From positions 33,207,386 through 33,271,385 of the forward strand of contig CM041292.1 of assembly GCA_023052935.1 (NCBI GenBank): a stretch of 64,000 bases of DNA, written 5' to 3'. The stretch comes from Piezodorus guildinii (taxonomy: Eukaryota > Arthropoda > Insecta > Hemiptera > Pentatomidae). Position numbers and translations under genes: made by a program. Under the pieces are notes generated by a model. That model saw only the letters and a program-made list of their open reading frames with translations. It was not told the DNA's origin and searched no databases. Positions 1-13,600 of this stretch are shown here, piece by piece. Each line of letters begins with the position of its first letter. The first letter of the stretch is position 1.

Positions 1-400
1 TCGGATAAATCATGGTGGCACTATCAATAATAAATAAACAAAAGTAATCATGTCTATCTTGTAGTGAGTGTTCCGAAAAGTTAAAATGTGGTGCCAACCA
101 AAGTGGACTCTATATCAATGAAAGGATGATGGGGGTCTTGAAAAGTGCACAGAACCTGAGACTGATAGAATTCTCAAGACTTTAAGTTTTAAAAGTTCCA
201 ATAATTATTTAAGGTGATAAGAAACTTATTTATTTAGTAGTCATTTATGGCAGTGACTTATGAATGTTGACTTAGAACATGCATAAGAAGTAACCATATG
301 CAGATAGTAATGGAAAGTGGGTGGAAAAATGTAGACCAATATCTCTAGGGTAAAATAGAAGATTAGGAAGAATCGTTGTATTGCCCTTGCAGCCTGGTCA

Positions 401-436
401 TATAATGCTCACAAATGACTATTTGTGAGCATTATA
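401..436. repeat. Perfect 16-bp hairpin
   Basis: TATAATGCTCACAAAT, loop GACT, then the exact reverse complement. It lies in the ~1.6 kb upstream of the first visible exon, where I otherwise see no exon or other feature. Confidence 0.85.
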
Positions 437-1584
437 TTTTACCATTATGATGTCGTAATAAGCACAACCTAATTATTAACAAAAATACTTCTCATAATAA
501 AGTTTATGGCAGTGATTCCTAAAGTGGCTGCAGCGATTTAGGAGGGCTGTGATGGCCACAGGTGCATTTTGGAGGCAATGAATAAATGAAAGGGGGCGGT
601 GATAGTATAACATAAAGAAGAGAATATTTAGAAAATTGATTGATTTATTCTACTCTTAATGCTTTATTTTTCTTTGAACAACATTCTAGAATCTTTGGAC
701 AAGGGGAATTCAGCCAGTTCTCAAATTCATCAAAAGCAAACCAGGTTCATCCTTTTCCTTAAGATTATTTCAAATGTTTTTACTTTTTTTGTGTTGCGTT
801 CTATTCTGAGTTCCATAAATAGGTTCATAATCTTGAAGATCAATGTTCCTAATTCACACCTTGCTTTACAACATTTTAAAAAATAATGGTGGAAACATTA
901 ATACACTTATATTTCCTATTAATTTATTGAAATATTTTTTCCAAAATTAATTTACAGGGGTTGCTAAATAATATTTTTTTCTGAAAAGGGGGCGGTTTAA
1001 AAAAAAAAAGAACCACTAATTTATGGCAAATATTTAATTTTCCATTCTAATAGATGCTGAGTGAAATGAAGAAAAACTAGCTCAGTGTTTGAGTGTTTTT
1101 TTTTTAAATCAAAGGATTCTTAATCAAGGGCATGTGTGTGAACTCTTTTTTTTATTCCTGAACTTGAAAAAAAAGATTAATGTGAAGAGCAATACTTTAT
1201 AATTATATTATTTTCCTCAAAAAAACCTAAGGTTAGGCATCTGTTGTTTTTTTTCAAACTTCTCTGATGTTTCCTCAATCTAGAAATTGGAACACTGAGT
1301 TATAAAGCTTATAATGTATTTAATAGGATTGTTACTTTTTCAGGAAATCAAGCAGTGAACTATATTTCATCCTTATTAAAATCATATCAACCTACTATTC
1401 AACAATTTTATGACCAAAGTAAAAAGAATTTTTAATAAAATACACTATTAATAAATATCAAATAACTTTAAGATGAACATTAAATTTATTATTGTTAAGC
1501 TAATGCTCTAATTACATTGTTTACCAGAATAAAATATGTAAGATATGAAATATTTTTATTAATCAAAACTGATTATTTTATAAG

Positions 1585-1695
1585 ATCGAGAGAAGAAAAA
1601 TTATATTCCACGATCAGAAGTAGGTCAACCAAGATGCCAAGAGCGTCAGTGTGACAGCATTGGAGGAAACCGTTATGAATCTAACAATTATTATG
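1585..1695 (+). CDS. Hydrophilic exon 1 of the visible gene
   Basis: Acceptor TATAAG and donor G|GTAAGA; 111 nt, phase 1-1. It encodes about 37 charged and polar residues with only two Cys (QPRCQERQCDS is readable) and ends in an Asn/Tyr-rich stretch. It resembles the next two exons in composition (Gln/Arg/Ser-rich). The acceptor implies at least one further upstream exon outside the window. Confidence 0.6.
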
Positions 1696-4600
1696 GTAAG
1701 AAGATACAAGTAATATCATATTCAGAAAGCAATGATGATTTATGAGTCTGAATTTTAAAAAATATATATTTACAGGCAAAACTGAAAAAGACTCTTGTCA
1801 AAAGCCTATCATTGAAATATGTCAACGAAGATCCCAAGAAAGGCAAGAAGATAATTCTAGAGTATCTAGTCAAAACAGTAACAATCGTGGTAAGAATCAC
1901 TAGTTGTATTCAGTATATTTTGTTTTATATAGTATATCTTAGAAAACATTTAACTTATTGGAGAATGGCATTGTTTTTTAAATATTATATAATTTTTTTA
2001 TAAAAAATAAAAACAAGCATGTGTCTCTCCAACCTTGGAGCTCATTTCATATAGAGATTTGATTTGTGCCAAGATCACGTTCAGCCACCAGGTTTTATTC
2101 CCATAATGTTTAGGTACCCACTTTATAGAGGCTGGGTGAGCCCCAGGAGGGGGTGCCTAACCCAGGATGGCCCTACAGCTAACATTACAGATTAAATGAT
2201 TCTCCAGCTATTGCTGGATTCTAATCCGGAATCAGAAGAATAGTAGTTCTGTGTCCTATTCCATTATATCATTATTACTTTCCAAATATTTTTTTTAACT
2301 TAAAAACAAAAACTTACAAAAGTAAATATGTTAACAAACATAAATAAAAATCTTTTATAACATTTGAAATGAAATATTTAAGAGAAGAAATATTCTAAAT
2401 AACAGTAAAACCACCAGTCAAAGTTATTATATTATTGTTCAAAATGCATAATTTATCGGAAAGAAGCTAATAATGTATTGTACTTTCGTTGCTAGTCATA
2501 TTTTAATTCCATTCCTAAATTATTGTGCTTTTTTTTTTTCTTACTTTGCTAATTATGATTGCCATTTATAGGAAATGAAGAAAGATCAAACTACCAAAAA
2601 AGTTGTTCTCAGGACTGCCAACCACAACGTCAAATCCCAAGAGATGACAATCATTCCGGTAAATTAAGTTCTATTCTTTACTTAACCAAAAATTTGAAAA
2701 TAATATTAATCTATGTACCTCAACATCCTAAGAAAAGTTATAAGCAGTATGTAAAAATAGACAGGGAAAAAAAAAATGGACACCAATATCTTTGAATCGT
2801 AATGGAGTAAAGCAAAAATCTTCTCCATGAGCCTTCTTACTTTTTATTCTTCATTGTTCTTTTCAATATATCATTTAAAACCTACATAAATTTATTAATG
2901 AATCAAAAAGTGCATTTCTTGAATTTGATATTTTAATTTACTTATGATAACGTAATATATTTTAACTATGGGATCTTATTGTGCACTATTAGCACCCCAA
3001 CTAAAGTAGTTGGAACGAACAACATTCCTAGTGAATTAATCAAAGCTCTTTTCCTATTCTATTTAATTTAGCATTAGAATACGCAGTGTAAAAGGGTTAT
3101 GCTTACAGAAAGAGGTTGGAATCTTAGTGGTAAACATTTTTAGGTATACTGATGATTTGGTTACTGTCAAGTGAAGATGCGAAAACTGTTAAAATAAATA
3201 CCAGTATATTTTGGGTTAAATAATTACTTGTCTTGTGACCCTTTTCAAAAAAATTCAAAGTTAGAACATAAGAAACTATTTTTCTTTCAATAGTTCTTAA
3301 TGGCCTTGAAACCTGTCAGGTAACTTCGAAGAAAGAACAATACCTTATAGTCTTTTCGAGAATGAGGTATTGTGTAGGATATTCTGTTTGAAAAGAGATG
3401 AATACACTGGAGAATCACAGAGGCAAATAATGTAGAATTGCACACTTTACATCCTATTTTTAGTATTATTAGTAGAAATGGGAATGTACAATTTACATCC
3501 TATTTTAGTATTATTAGTAGAAATTGGATTGCAAAGTTGTTGGGCTTAGTGATGAATGAATAATTAATATTTAGATATTAATTAGCATTGGAGACTATTA
3601 GGGTTTAAAGATGTAGATTGAGGCATAGGAGGGAGAATTATGTCAAGGCTGATCTTAGGGAATCTGGGCTTGGATGGGGCTCAGCGGCTCACACTGTGTA
3701 GGCCTCCATACTTATAGAATTTATATCGGTATAGATCATTTGGGTTCCTAATCCCCTTAATTTATTCGTTTATTTATTTAAAATACGTAAGTTTACATCA
3801 CAGAAAATCTTCTTGTATTACTTTTTTATTTATCCTGGAGAATAGCTCCTCTTGTTTAGTTGTTATAAGAGACTGAATTTTTATGAAATATTACATTTCC
3901 CTAATTTATTATAATGAATATTTATCCAAATTAGTGCTTAATAATTTAAATTTAAATAATATGTATAATTTATAAATTAATTGTATATTAAATTTAAAAC
4001 TCTTTAAGGCAGTAATTTGTTTTATGCTCCTACTGGATTTTACAAACTATGAATTTTTATTTTTCTATTTTTATTGTATTTATATAAAAATTATAATATC
4101 TAAAAATAAATTGTTGAAAATGTTTATAATTTAGTTATTAATTATACTTGTTTTATAAACTACAAATTTTGTTTTTCATTAAACGATAAACACAGCTCAT
4201 TTGTGTTTTATTTCTACTGCCTCCACCTTTTTTTTTTAATCATCTCCTATAACCAAGATTAATTATTACATAAATATAATTAAATTAATTTGGGAATAGC
4301 ATATTTATTTTCTTTTTATCTATAACATAATAACATGGCAATGAAAAAAAAATAAATTAAAAACATTTTTTAAAAAATGGATATTGGAGCAATCTCATGG
4401 GACATGTAAAAATACTTTTCTGTATCTTTTATGTTTTTTAACATGTGTCATATATATATTATACATTTTTTTTTTATTACTGTTATCAATTTTTGGTTTC
4501 TTGATGTAAAAAATTACACCATGTGGCAAACTCGTCACTGAAAGCTTTTGGTAATTGTGGTATTGTTTTTTTAAAATTATATACCTGCTCCAATGAGATC

Positions 4601-7600
4601 AGTGATCAACCATTAAACTCTAGAAAATCACTACGCATATCATCCTGGTCTTAAGCACCACTAGCAGAACCTCTATTGCCTGAGTAGCATTCACAATTAA
4701 AGGAATCTTCACAAAACTTAATATTCAAACTATTGACAATGGAAGATCTTAATTTTATAAATTAGTTCTAGTTAGTTGGGAACACAAATCATGTTCAGCA
4801 TACCACAGAATGATTCTTAAATACCTTGAAATGAGTGTCCTTTTTTTTTTTCATGTTTATTTTATTCAATACTATTTATCATAACAAAAACTTAAGAAAC
4901 ATTTAGTTAATTTCGAAATAACAATATTGAATATACTTTTTATCTTTGGTATTCTACAGGTCATCTCTAACCACATTGAAACGCCATTTATTTTCTCCAA
5001 AATCAATCTTCCCCACTTATGTAATATAACTGGACTGGATAATACACTACTAAATTCTTTCGAAGCAATTCTAATTTTTTTTTTTTTTTCTACTTTATAT
5101 AATTTAATAATCTACTAGTTGACTAGGTTACCATTTAATAAATGAAGCCAGACAATTTGGACTTGAAAATTAATTTTCTAATTGTTGTTGATTGAAATGA
5201 TTGTTGAAGACTGACGCCTTTCAGCTCACACAACCACCCTGAAGAAGGCCTATAATTTAGGCCGAAACGTCGGCACCAATAAATTAAGTTTACGCTTAAT
5301 TGTGTGTTAAATTGACTGCACCCTCAACCAACTTCTCTCATATATATACACAGTCAACCATTGTCACCTCATGAAAATTAATTTTCATTCATTTCATTTA
5401 AAACTGTTATGAAAAGTATGTCATATTAGGTTTGACTAGACAAGAACTACTATACCGTTTCACAACATAATTGAGACATTGATTCCCTTAAATTATTGTA
5501 GGACTTATGTTTTACAACATTGATATTTTAATATATTTTTATTCTAATTGTTTAGTTTTATCAAAATCTGTCAACCAATTTTATTTAAGTCACATTTAGT
5601 TCAGCTCCAAATCATACTAAAATATTTCCTCCCATAACTTAGTGATTTTATTTTTTAATCCAAAAAGAATCAAATAGATTGGTTCAATAATAAATTATGA
5701 AGGATTTTTAGCATCTCCTGTTTATTCCCTAAAATGTAACCGTTGGAAATATTTTCAATTTTCTGAATCCTACAAGCCGATATCAGTTGTGTAATCAATA
5801 TAAATAATTATGAATATTCAATATGCTTTTATTTGTCTTTAACTGTTAAAAAGTTCAGTTCAAAAATAGTTAAATTATTTTTTCTAATTAGGGTGAAAAG
5901 AGTTTCAGTTGCTTGCCATCTTGTTCAGATATCTATCAAGCATGCTGTGAAAGTAAAATCAACAAATGTTACCATTCTAATGATAACAATTTTTTATTAA
6001 GTATTTATTTAGTTTCGAAATAGTAATAATTGTTATACTGTTGTCTTTGGTATCCTACAGGTAATAAAAACAATGCTGATTGTGTAAAGACACGCTCTGA
6101 AGTATATTCAGCAAAATGTCAGCCAGAAAATCCCATCAGAGTGTGCTGTTGTCAAACTGATAGTCCTTGTGGTAAGCAGCTTAATATTATTGTAAAATAA
6201 GGTATTTTATTAGTTGAGTTAACTTGAAATGTGAAATTTTCTCTGCTCTTTCAACATCCTCCTAAATCCATTACTGTTACAATAAAAATATTAGCAAGTT
6301 TTTATAACAAGTACTTAATACAACAACAAATACTATTTTACAAGTAGAACTAAGTAAAAAAATCTGGTGTAGGCAACACACAACTTTCACTTACCGCCGT
6401 TGTTAAAATTTATTAAAGAATTTTCAAATACAGTTAGAGATAAAAATGAGTGAAACTAATAAAGAATTAATTAAATTGAATTTCTAGAGAATCATATGTT
6501 TTATTAAATAATCTATTATATTATTATCTAAAATAATCAGTTACTTCTATCGGCTTTTTATCACTCTTTATCAACTTTTACAAGCTTTTGTATAAGATAA
6601 TATTTTTTCTAACATCTTTAGCATTCTATACATCTAACGGCATATTATACATCTATGTTACTGTTCTTATGTTCAAACATGAAAAATTGCATTAAAAAAG
6701 TATTTTTGCAGTTTTCTACTTTTAGTTAGATATCGAATTTGTTCAACTTCTGTATTTACCTGTCTTTTACCTTTGATAACAAGATTATATTGTTATTTTT
6801 TAGTATCTACAAAATTAAAGGTACTTTAAAAGGAAGAAAGTTTGAAATATCAGCATTTAAGTCCTGTCAGACTGTTTCAATCAGAATGAAACTCACTTGA
6901 TATTAAAGCCCATTAAATTTTACATCGATATCAGTTTAATCAAAATTGTTAGAGCCGTTTTTGAGAAAATCGTAAAAAGATGCAAAATGCATGGTGTACA
7001 GTGACTTTCTGGTTAGCTGATTCTGATGAAAAAGTTTATGGAACATCTCGGGCGTATAGTTGTATTAAATATGAAATTTCAGTTTCGTACAACTTATTGT
7101 TTTTGTGTTACAAATATTTATTTTCCATTAAATAATATAACATTACAAATTATTTTTAAAAAAACCTAGTATCATGCAGTTTGGGGCATTATCCATTACC
7201 TTCTATCCTTTTACTCAGAACTAGATAAGAATTACTGCTATACATTGCCATTCACTATTAATAAAGTACTGTAGTGTAATTAAAGTAAATTATTATAAGT
7301 ATTTATTTACTTTTTATTGACAATTTACTGTAAAAATAATCAAGTCATTACAATTTTTTTCTTGTTTGCATTAGAGAGACAAGACAGTGCCAGAAGCTCG
7401 AAGCCTTGTCTAGATATTTGTCAAATATGCTGTGACAGTAGAATTGACAAATGTGGCCAGTGTGATGATTGTTGTGGTATGAAATTTATTTACTTTTAAT
7501 TCTTCTTCATTTTATTTAAGTCTTAAATAGCTTAATTGTTATAGCTTAAGTAGCATTTGCTTTTCTATAACAAACCTAGGCCACCAGGTAGTTCAGGAAA

Positions 7601-10600
7601 AAACAAAACAACGTGTGCAATACCATTAATTCATGATTATATTCAATTTGCTGTCATTTTGTTTTGTTTTTCGTATTTATTTAATACAATTAACAATTTT
7701 TAAAAATTATTATAGTATTGAATTTACAGAAATAGTAAATACTGACTACTGACTATATTTTTACCTTTGATATATTACAGGTAAAAATAATGGTAATTGT
7801 AAAACAACTTGTTCTGAAATATGTCCAGTCAAATGTCAGACAGACAATCCCATTAAAGTGATCTGCTGCCAAACTGATAAACCCTGTTGTGATGGTGGTA
7901 GTGCAGGTTGCGTGTCATCTTGCTCAGATATTTGTCAAGTGTGCTTTGAAAGTAAGATTAGCAAATGCGACCAATCTGATAATGGTTGTGGTATGCAATT
8001 TTTCCTCCCCTTTTATATAAGTATTTGCTTTGTTTTGACTAATCAATATAAGTCCTATGAAATGTATTAAAAAAATGAACTTTAAATAAATCATCAACTT
8101 AAAATAACAGAGCAAACAGTTGAGAAATAACCAGAGAAAGGACTCCAGAACAAATAAACAACTTTCAAAGGCATCAATGTTGCCACCAACTGTTGTGTCA
8201 CTAATCATATTATTAAAATTTTATGAATACCCATTTTATGAATTAATAAAATAATTTTATATTCCAACAGAATCTTCTTTTTTTTCTCCAGCTCTATAGT
8301 CCAAGGTGAACTTTGGCCTCTCCAACAATGATCCATCATTCTTGTCTGTCCATGGCCCGCCTTCTCCAGTTGGTCACTCCAATTTTATACAAGTCCTCCT
8401 CCACGTCCTTAATCCAACATTCTCGTGGACCTCCCCTCTTTCTTTTTCCTGGAAACGTTTCGTGTAGAACTTTCTTCGGCATCCTTTTATCTGCCATTTG
8501 CTCGATATGACCCAGCCTACTAATCTTCTTGTTTTAATGAATCTTAGTATATCTTCGTTCTGCATAAGATCATCTAATTCTTGGTTACGCCTAATACGCC
8601 ATATTCCATGTTGGTATATAGGACCGAAAATTCGCCTCATAATTTTTCTTTCAAATATTCTAAGGGCTCGCTGGTCAGTTACTTTAAGTGTCCACATCTC
8701 TGAACCATAACACACTACGGGCCTAATAAGTGTCTTATATAATTTGAGCTTTGTGCGTTTCGATAGTAGTGCCGATTTTATTAACCCTGAGAGACCATAA
8801 TACGCTTTGTTGCCGTATATTATTGCAGAATAATGAGCAGTCATTATCTCATCACTCACCCTAACATCAACAGCTTCAAATGTATAGCCATCACATCTGA
8901 AATCTTGTTTTCTTCTTCTTGCCTCAGAGCTTGATGCTACCATTTATTTGGTTGTACTTCCATTTATCTCAAGACCCACGCTTTTACTTTCTTGAATAAT
9001 CTTTGCCAGAATTTTCTACAATGCCTTCTCACTTCTTGCCAGAACCACAATGTCATCTGCATACCCAAGTATTTGACATAAGCGAGTTGCTAAACTTCCA
9101 TCAGAGATGTTGTTTTGTAGTGCTTCATGTAGGAAAAGAGTAAACAAAACTGCATAGAGGGAGTCTCCTTGCCTTATCCCAGAGTCAAAGTGCATTTTTC
9201 TACTAATCCTATTGCCAGTGATAAACATGACTAGCCTGTGTCCAGGACATTGTCATTTTTATTAAATTTATTAGTTTAAACGGGACTTTAAATTCCTTTA
9301 AGTCATCAAACAGTTGATATCTATCCACACGATAAAAAGCCTGCTTAAAATCAATGAATAACCTATGTACATCCGTATTAAGTTCATAACATTTTTCTAG
9401 CACTTGTCGTAAAACAAAGATTTGATCAATAACACCCCTGTTAGGCCTGAAAACGCATTGGTAATCCGCAAGAATCTGTTCCGAGTAAATTTTTAGTCTT
9501 GTAGTTAAAATATTTGCCAGGATTTTATAAATAACATTTAACAGGGTTATGTCTCTATAGTTTTGACATATTTTCTTGTCTCCTTTCTTAAAGAGCGGCA
9601 GAATCAATCCCGAACACCATTCCTCTGGGATAGATTCATTGTTCCATATTTCAAGTACAAGATGGTAAATTCTTCGACATAAATACTCGCCTCCATATTT
9701 AAATTGTTCCGCTGGTAAAGTGTCCTCTTCGGGAGCTCTATTAGGCTATAAATGATCCACGGCATCCAGAAATCTTCGAATAAAGCAAGTTCTGCCTCCG
9801 GGGAGACCCTGGTGTCCAAATCATCAACTGCAGTGACTTCCGCATCCGTTACACCATGGCCAGTTTCGAGTTCATCCTCAAAATGTTACGCCCATCTATC
9901 CAAAATCTGTTTCTCTTCTCCAAGGAGAAGACCCTTCTTACTGCGACAGATGTTTACTTTAGGTTGGAACCCAGTTCTCAGTTTCTTGACGGCGTGGTAA
10001 AATCGTCTGCTTTCATTTCTCTTGTTCAGTCCTTTCATAAGCTCTATCTTCCTTCTATACCACGCTATCTTTCTATTTCTACATAGATTTGTGGCCCTCT
10101 TTCTGCTATTGCGATACTTTTCTCTATTTCCTCTTGTGTCCGTCTGTAACATTACGTGCCTGTCAGTGTTCTTTTGTTCAATGGCTTGGGCACACTCTTA
10201 ATCAAACCATTCACTATTCCTTTGGTACATATTTTCCCCTAGGACTAAATGAGCTGTCTCCTCAATTATTTCCTTTAAATTTATCCACTCTTCTTCAGTG
10301 TCGCTCTTCTCTTCGCAGTTCTGCCGCTTATTCTTAAGAATGTCTTCAAATAGGACCCGTTGCTCTTTGACCTTCAGTTCCTCAGTGTTCCATTGCTTTC
10401 TCCGTACTCTATAACCTTTTTTACTATTAGCCAACCTGTGTCTGAAAACGGCTTTTAATAGATAATGATCAAAATCACAATTCAGTCCCCTGCAGGCTCG
10501 AACATCAATAATACCTGAGGCATTTCTGGAAGATATTAACACATGGTCAATTTGATTAATTCCACCCCCGGGCATTTTCCAAGTTCCCAAATCAATTCGT

Positions 10601-13600
10601 TTATGTTGGAAACTCGTACTTTTAATTTTTAGATTGTTTTCAGCGGCAAACTGAGCCAAACGCTGACCGTTGTCGTTAGATTCTTTGTGCTGAGTGTAAT
10701 TAACAGCAATATTACTCAAATAATCTTCCTTGCCGATTTGTGTTTTGAAGTCACCAAGAAAGCCAACTGCATCGTACCTCGGGAGGCAGTCACAAACTTC
10801 GCTTAACTTATCATAAAAGACTTCCTTTTCTTCATCACTTTTATCTTCTGTAGGTGCGTGAACTGAGATTAAGGATACATTTCTGAATTTTCCTTTGATT
10901 CTGATTCTGCAGATTCTCTCATTAATGGTTTCAAAGTCTAGCAATGAATTTCTGGCTTTTTAATTAATTAAAAATCTGGTACCATAGAGTCCTCTTCTAT
11001 TTTCTGCATACTGTAAATGAGAGTATAATCTTTTTTATCAATACGTCCTTTCCATTATTTCTTGGAGTGCAGTTATATCTTCCAAAAGAATAAATAAAAC
11101 AAATAATGTGACCAAACACTGTTGTAATTAAGGTATTAAGTACATATTTAATTTTATTCCAAAGCATCCTCATATCCTCCAACATTTCTTTCTATAATGT
11201 AAATATATTTTTTTAAATATTATAATAAAATAGTTCTAGATTTTAATTCAAAAAGGATCAAATAAAGTGGTTCAATAATGAATGAGAGATCTTTGAGTTT
11301 CCTTTAAAAATGTAAATTTTAATTGCACAATTGTTATAGGCTGGTAGGGTAATGATTGAATTAAAATAAATAATCGTAAATGTTTGATATACTTTTATTA
11401 TCTTTAACTTTGACAATATAAATACATTTAAAAAAATAATCTTTTTTACTCATTAGGGAGGCAAGACTGTTCCAGCTGCTTACCATCTTGCTCAGATATT
11501 TGTCAACTATGCTGTGAAAGTAAAATTAGCAGATGTGACCATTCTGATAAGTGTTGTGGTACTTATATCAAAAATCATTAAAGTATTTAGCCTTTTTTTT
11601 GGTTCAGTCATATTAGCTATGTTGTTATCTTTTCTATTCTACAGGTGATAATAACAATAATTGTGCAAAGAAATGTTGTGAGATATGTCAAGCAAACTGT
11701 CAGACAGATAATCCCATCAAAGTTATCTGCTGCCAGTCTGATAACCCCTGTTGTAATGGTGATGGCTCCAATTGCTTGCCATCTTGCTCAGATATTTGTC
11801 AAGCTTGCTGTGAAAATAAAATTAACAAATATGACCAATCTGATTGTTGTGGTATGCAATTTTTCTCCTTTTATACAAGTAACTTTGCTTTGCTTAATCT
11901 ACATAAGTCCTTTAATCTTTTTAAAAAATTACTTTTGAATACAATTTTTAAGTTAAAACAATCGAGCAATCAGTTGGTTGGAGTAATAGAGAAAGGACTC
12001 CAGAAAAAATAAACAACTTTCCAAGGCTTGGGTTCTATCTTATCAATGTAGCCACCTATTGTTGTATCGTTAAGAAAATTATTAAAATTACAAATACACA
12101 TTTTATGAATTAATAAATAAATAAATAAAACAAACATTGTGATCTACTACGGTCAAATTTTTCACTTATTAGGGAGACAAGACTGTTCCAGCTGCTTGCC
12201 ATCTTGCTCGAATACTCGTCATGAATGCTGTGAAAATAAAATTAGGAGATGTGACCATTCCAATAATTGTTGTGGTACTTATAACAAAAATCATTGAAGA
12301 ATTTAGACCTTTTTGGTTTAGTAATATTAGCTATATTGTTATCTTTTCTATTCTACAGGTCATAATAATAATAATTGTGTACAGAACTGTTGTGAGATAT
12401 GTCAAGCAAACTATCAGACAGATAATCCAATCAAAGCCATCTGCTGCCAGACAGATAAACCCTGCTGTAATGATAATAGTGCTTGTTGCTTAACATCATG
12501 CTCAGATATTTGTCAAGCATGCTGTGAAAATAAAATTTGTCCAGTAAATCCTGCAAAATGTCAGGGTGAAAATCCCATCAGAATATGCTGTTGTCAAACT
12601 GATTGTGGTTATTATTTACGCAAAATATTTTTTCTTTAGTTTAGTCAAATATAAATTCCATGGCTACATTAAAATGTCCACCGTTCTTATTTACCTTGTG
12701 CTTCATGTGTAAAATATTTGATATTTTTAGCAGTGATGTCACTATCAGGTTTGACATGCAATAATTCAAAATAAATGTTTTGTATACGCTATTAGTAACC
12801 TTGTCATAATTTTAATTAAAGTTTATTATGATATGGGGCTGTTAAGTTAAGACCTTAAAGAAGTTTTGCAATGACCGATATTTCTATTATGTCGTCCTAT
12901 CTCTCTATTTCAAATAACAACTAAAGCCTTAACGTGGGAGGGTCCCCGAGTGGGTCAGCGGGAGTTGCCTAGCAACCTGATAACTACAGTTGGGGTAACT
13001 TAATTACGAGTTTGCTTCTTGGAGACTAAGAGGGCAGGGTGGCCAAGTGGGTTAGTGTGTGAATTGCTCAGCAACCAGAAACTTGAAATAAAATAATTAC
13101 AAGTTCGCATCTAGGGCTTTTAACTTGGCATTTATCCCCTGTCCCAGAAACCCCTGTAACAAAATTACAGTAGGGGTGAAGGAAAAAAAAAATCTATAGC
13201 CGTAGCATCATTAGCCAATTCATCTTACCATCTAACTTTTTTATGATCAACCCTCCTTGCTTATACATTTGTTCTACTTCACTTTTCACACATCAGCATA
13301 AAAACTACTACCAACAGTACAGGAAGAACCTATTGGAAACAATTGAGACGTTGTTTTCCAAAAGGTACTATATCCATTCTAGGAAATTTTACAGGAGGCG
13401 CGAAAATCACTAATTATTATATTATTAAATTAGCTAATTTGATTTTTTTTGCATTAAAATCCAGAATTGTTTTTTTAGTATATTAATAACATCATATTAA
13501 AGATATGAAATGAGATGTTTTGGTATAATTTGGAACAAAATTAAATGTGTAATTATTTCCTTTTGAAAATAATTATATTTCTAAATTGCGTTTATAAAGG

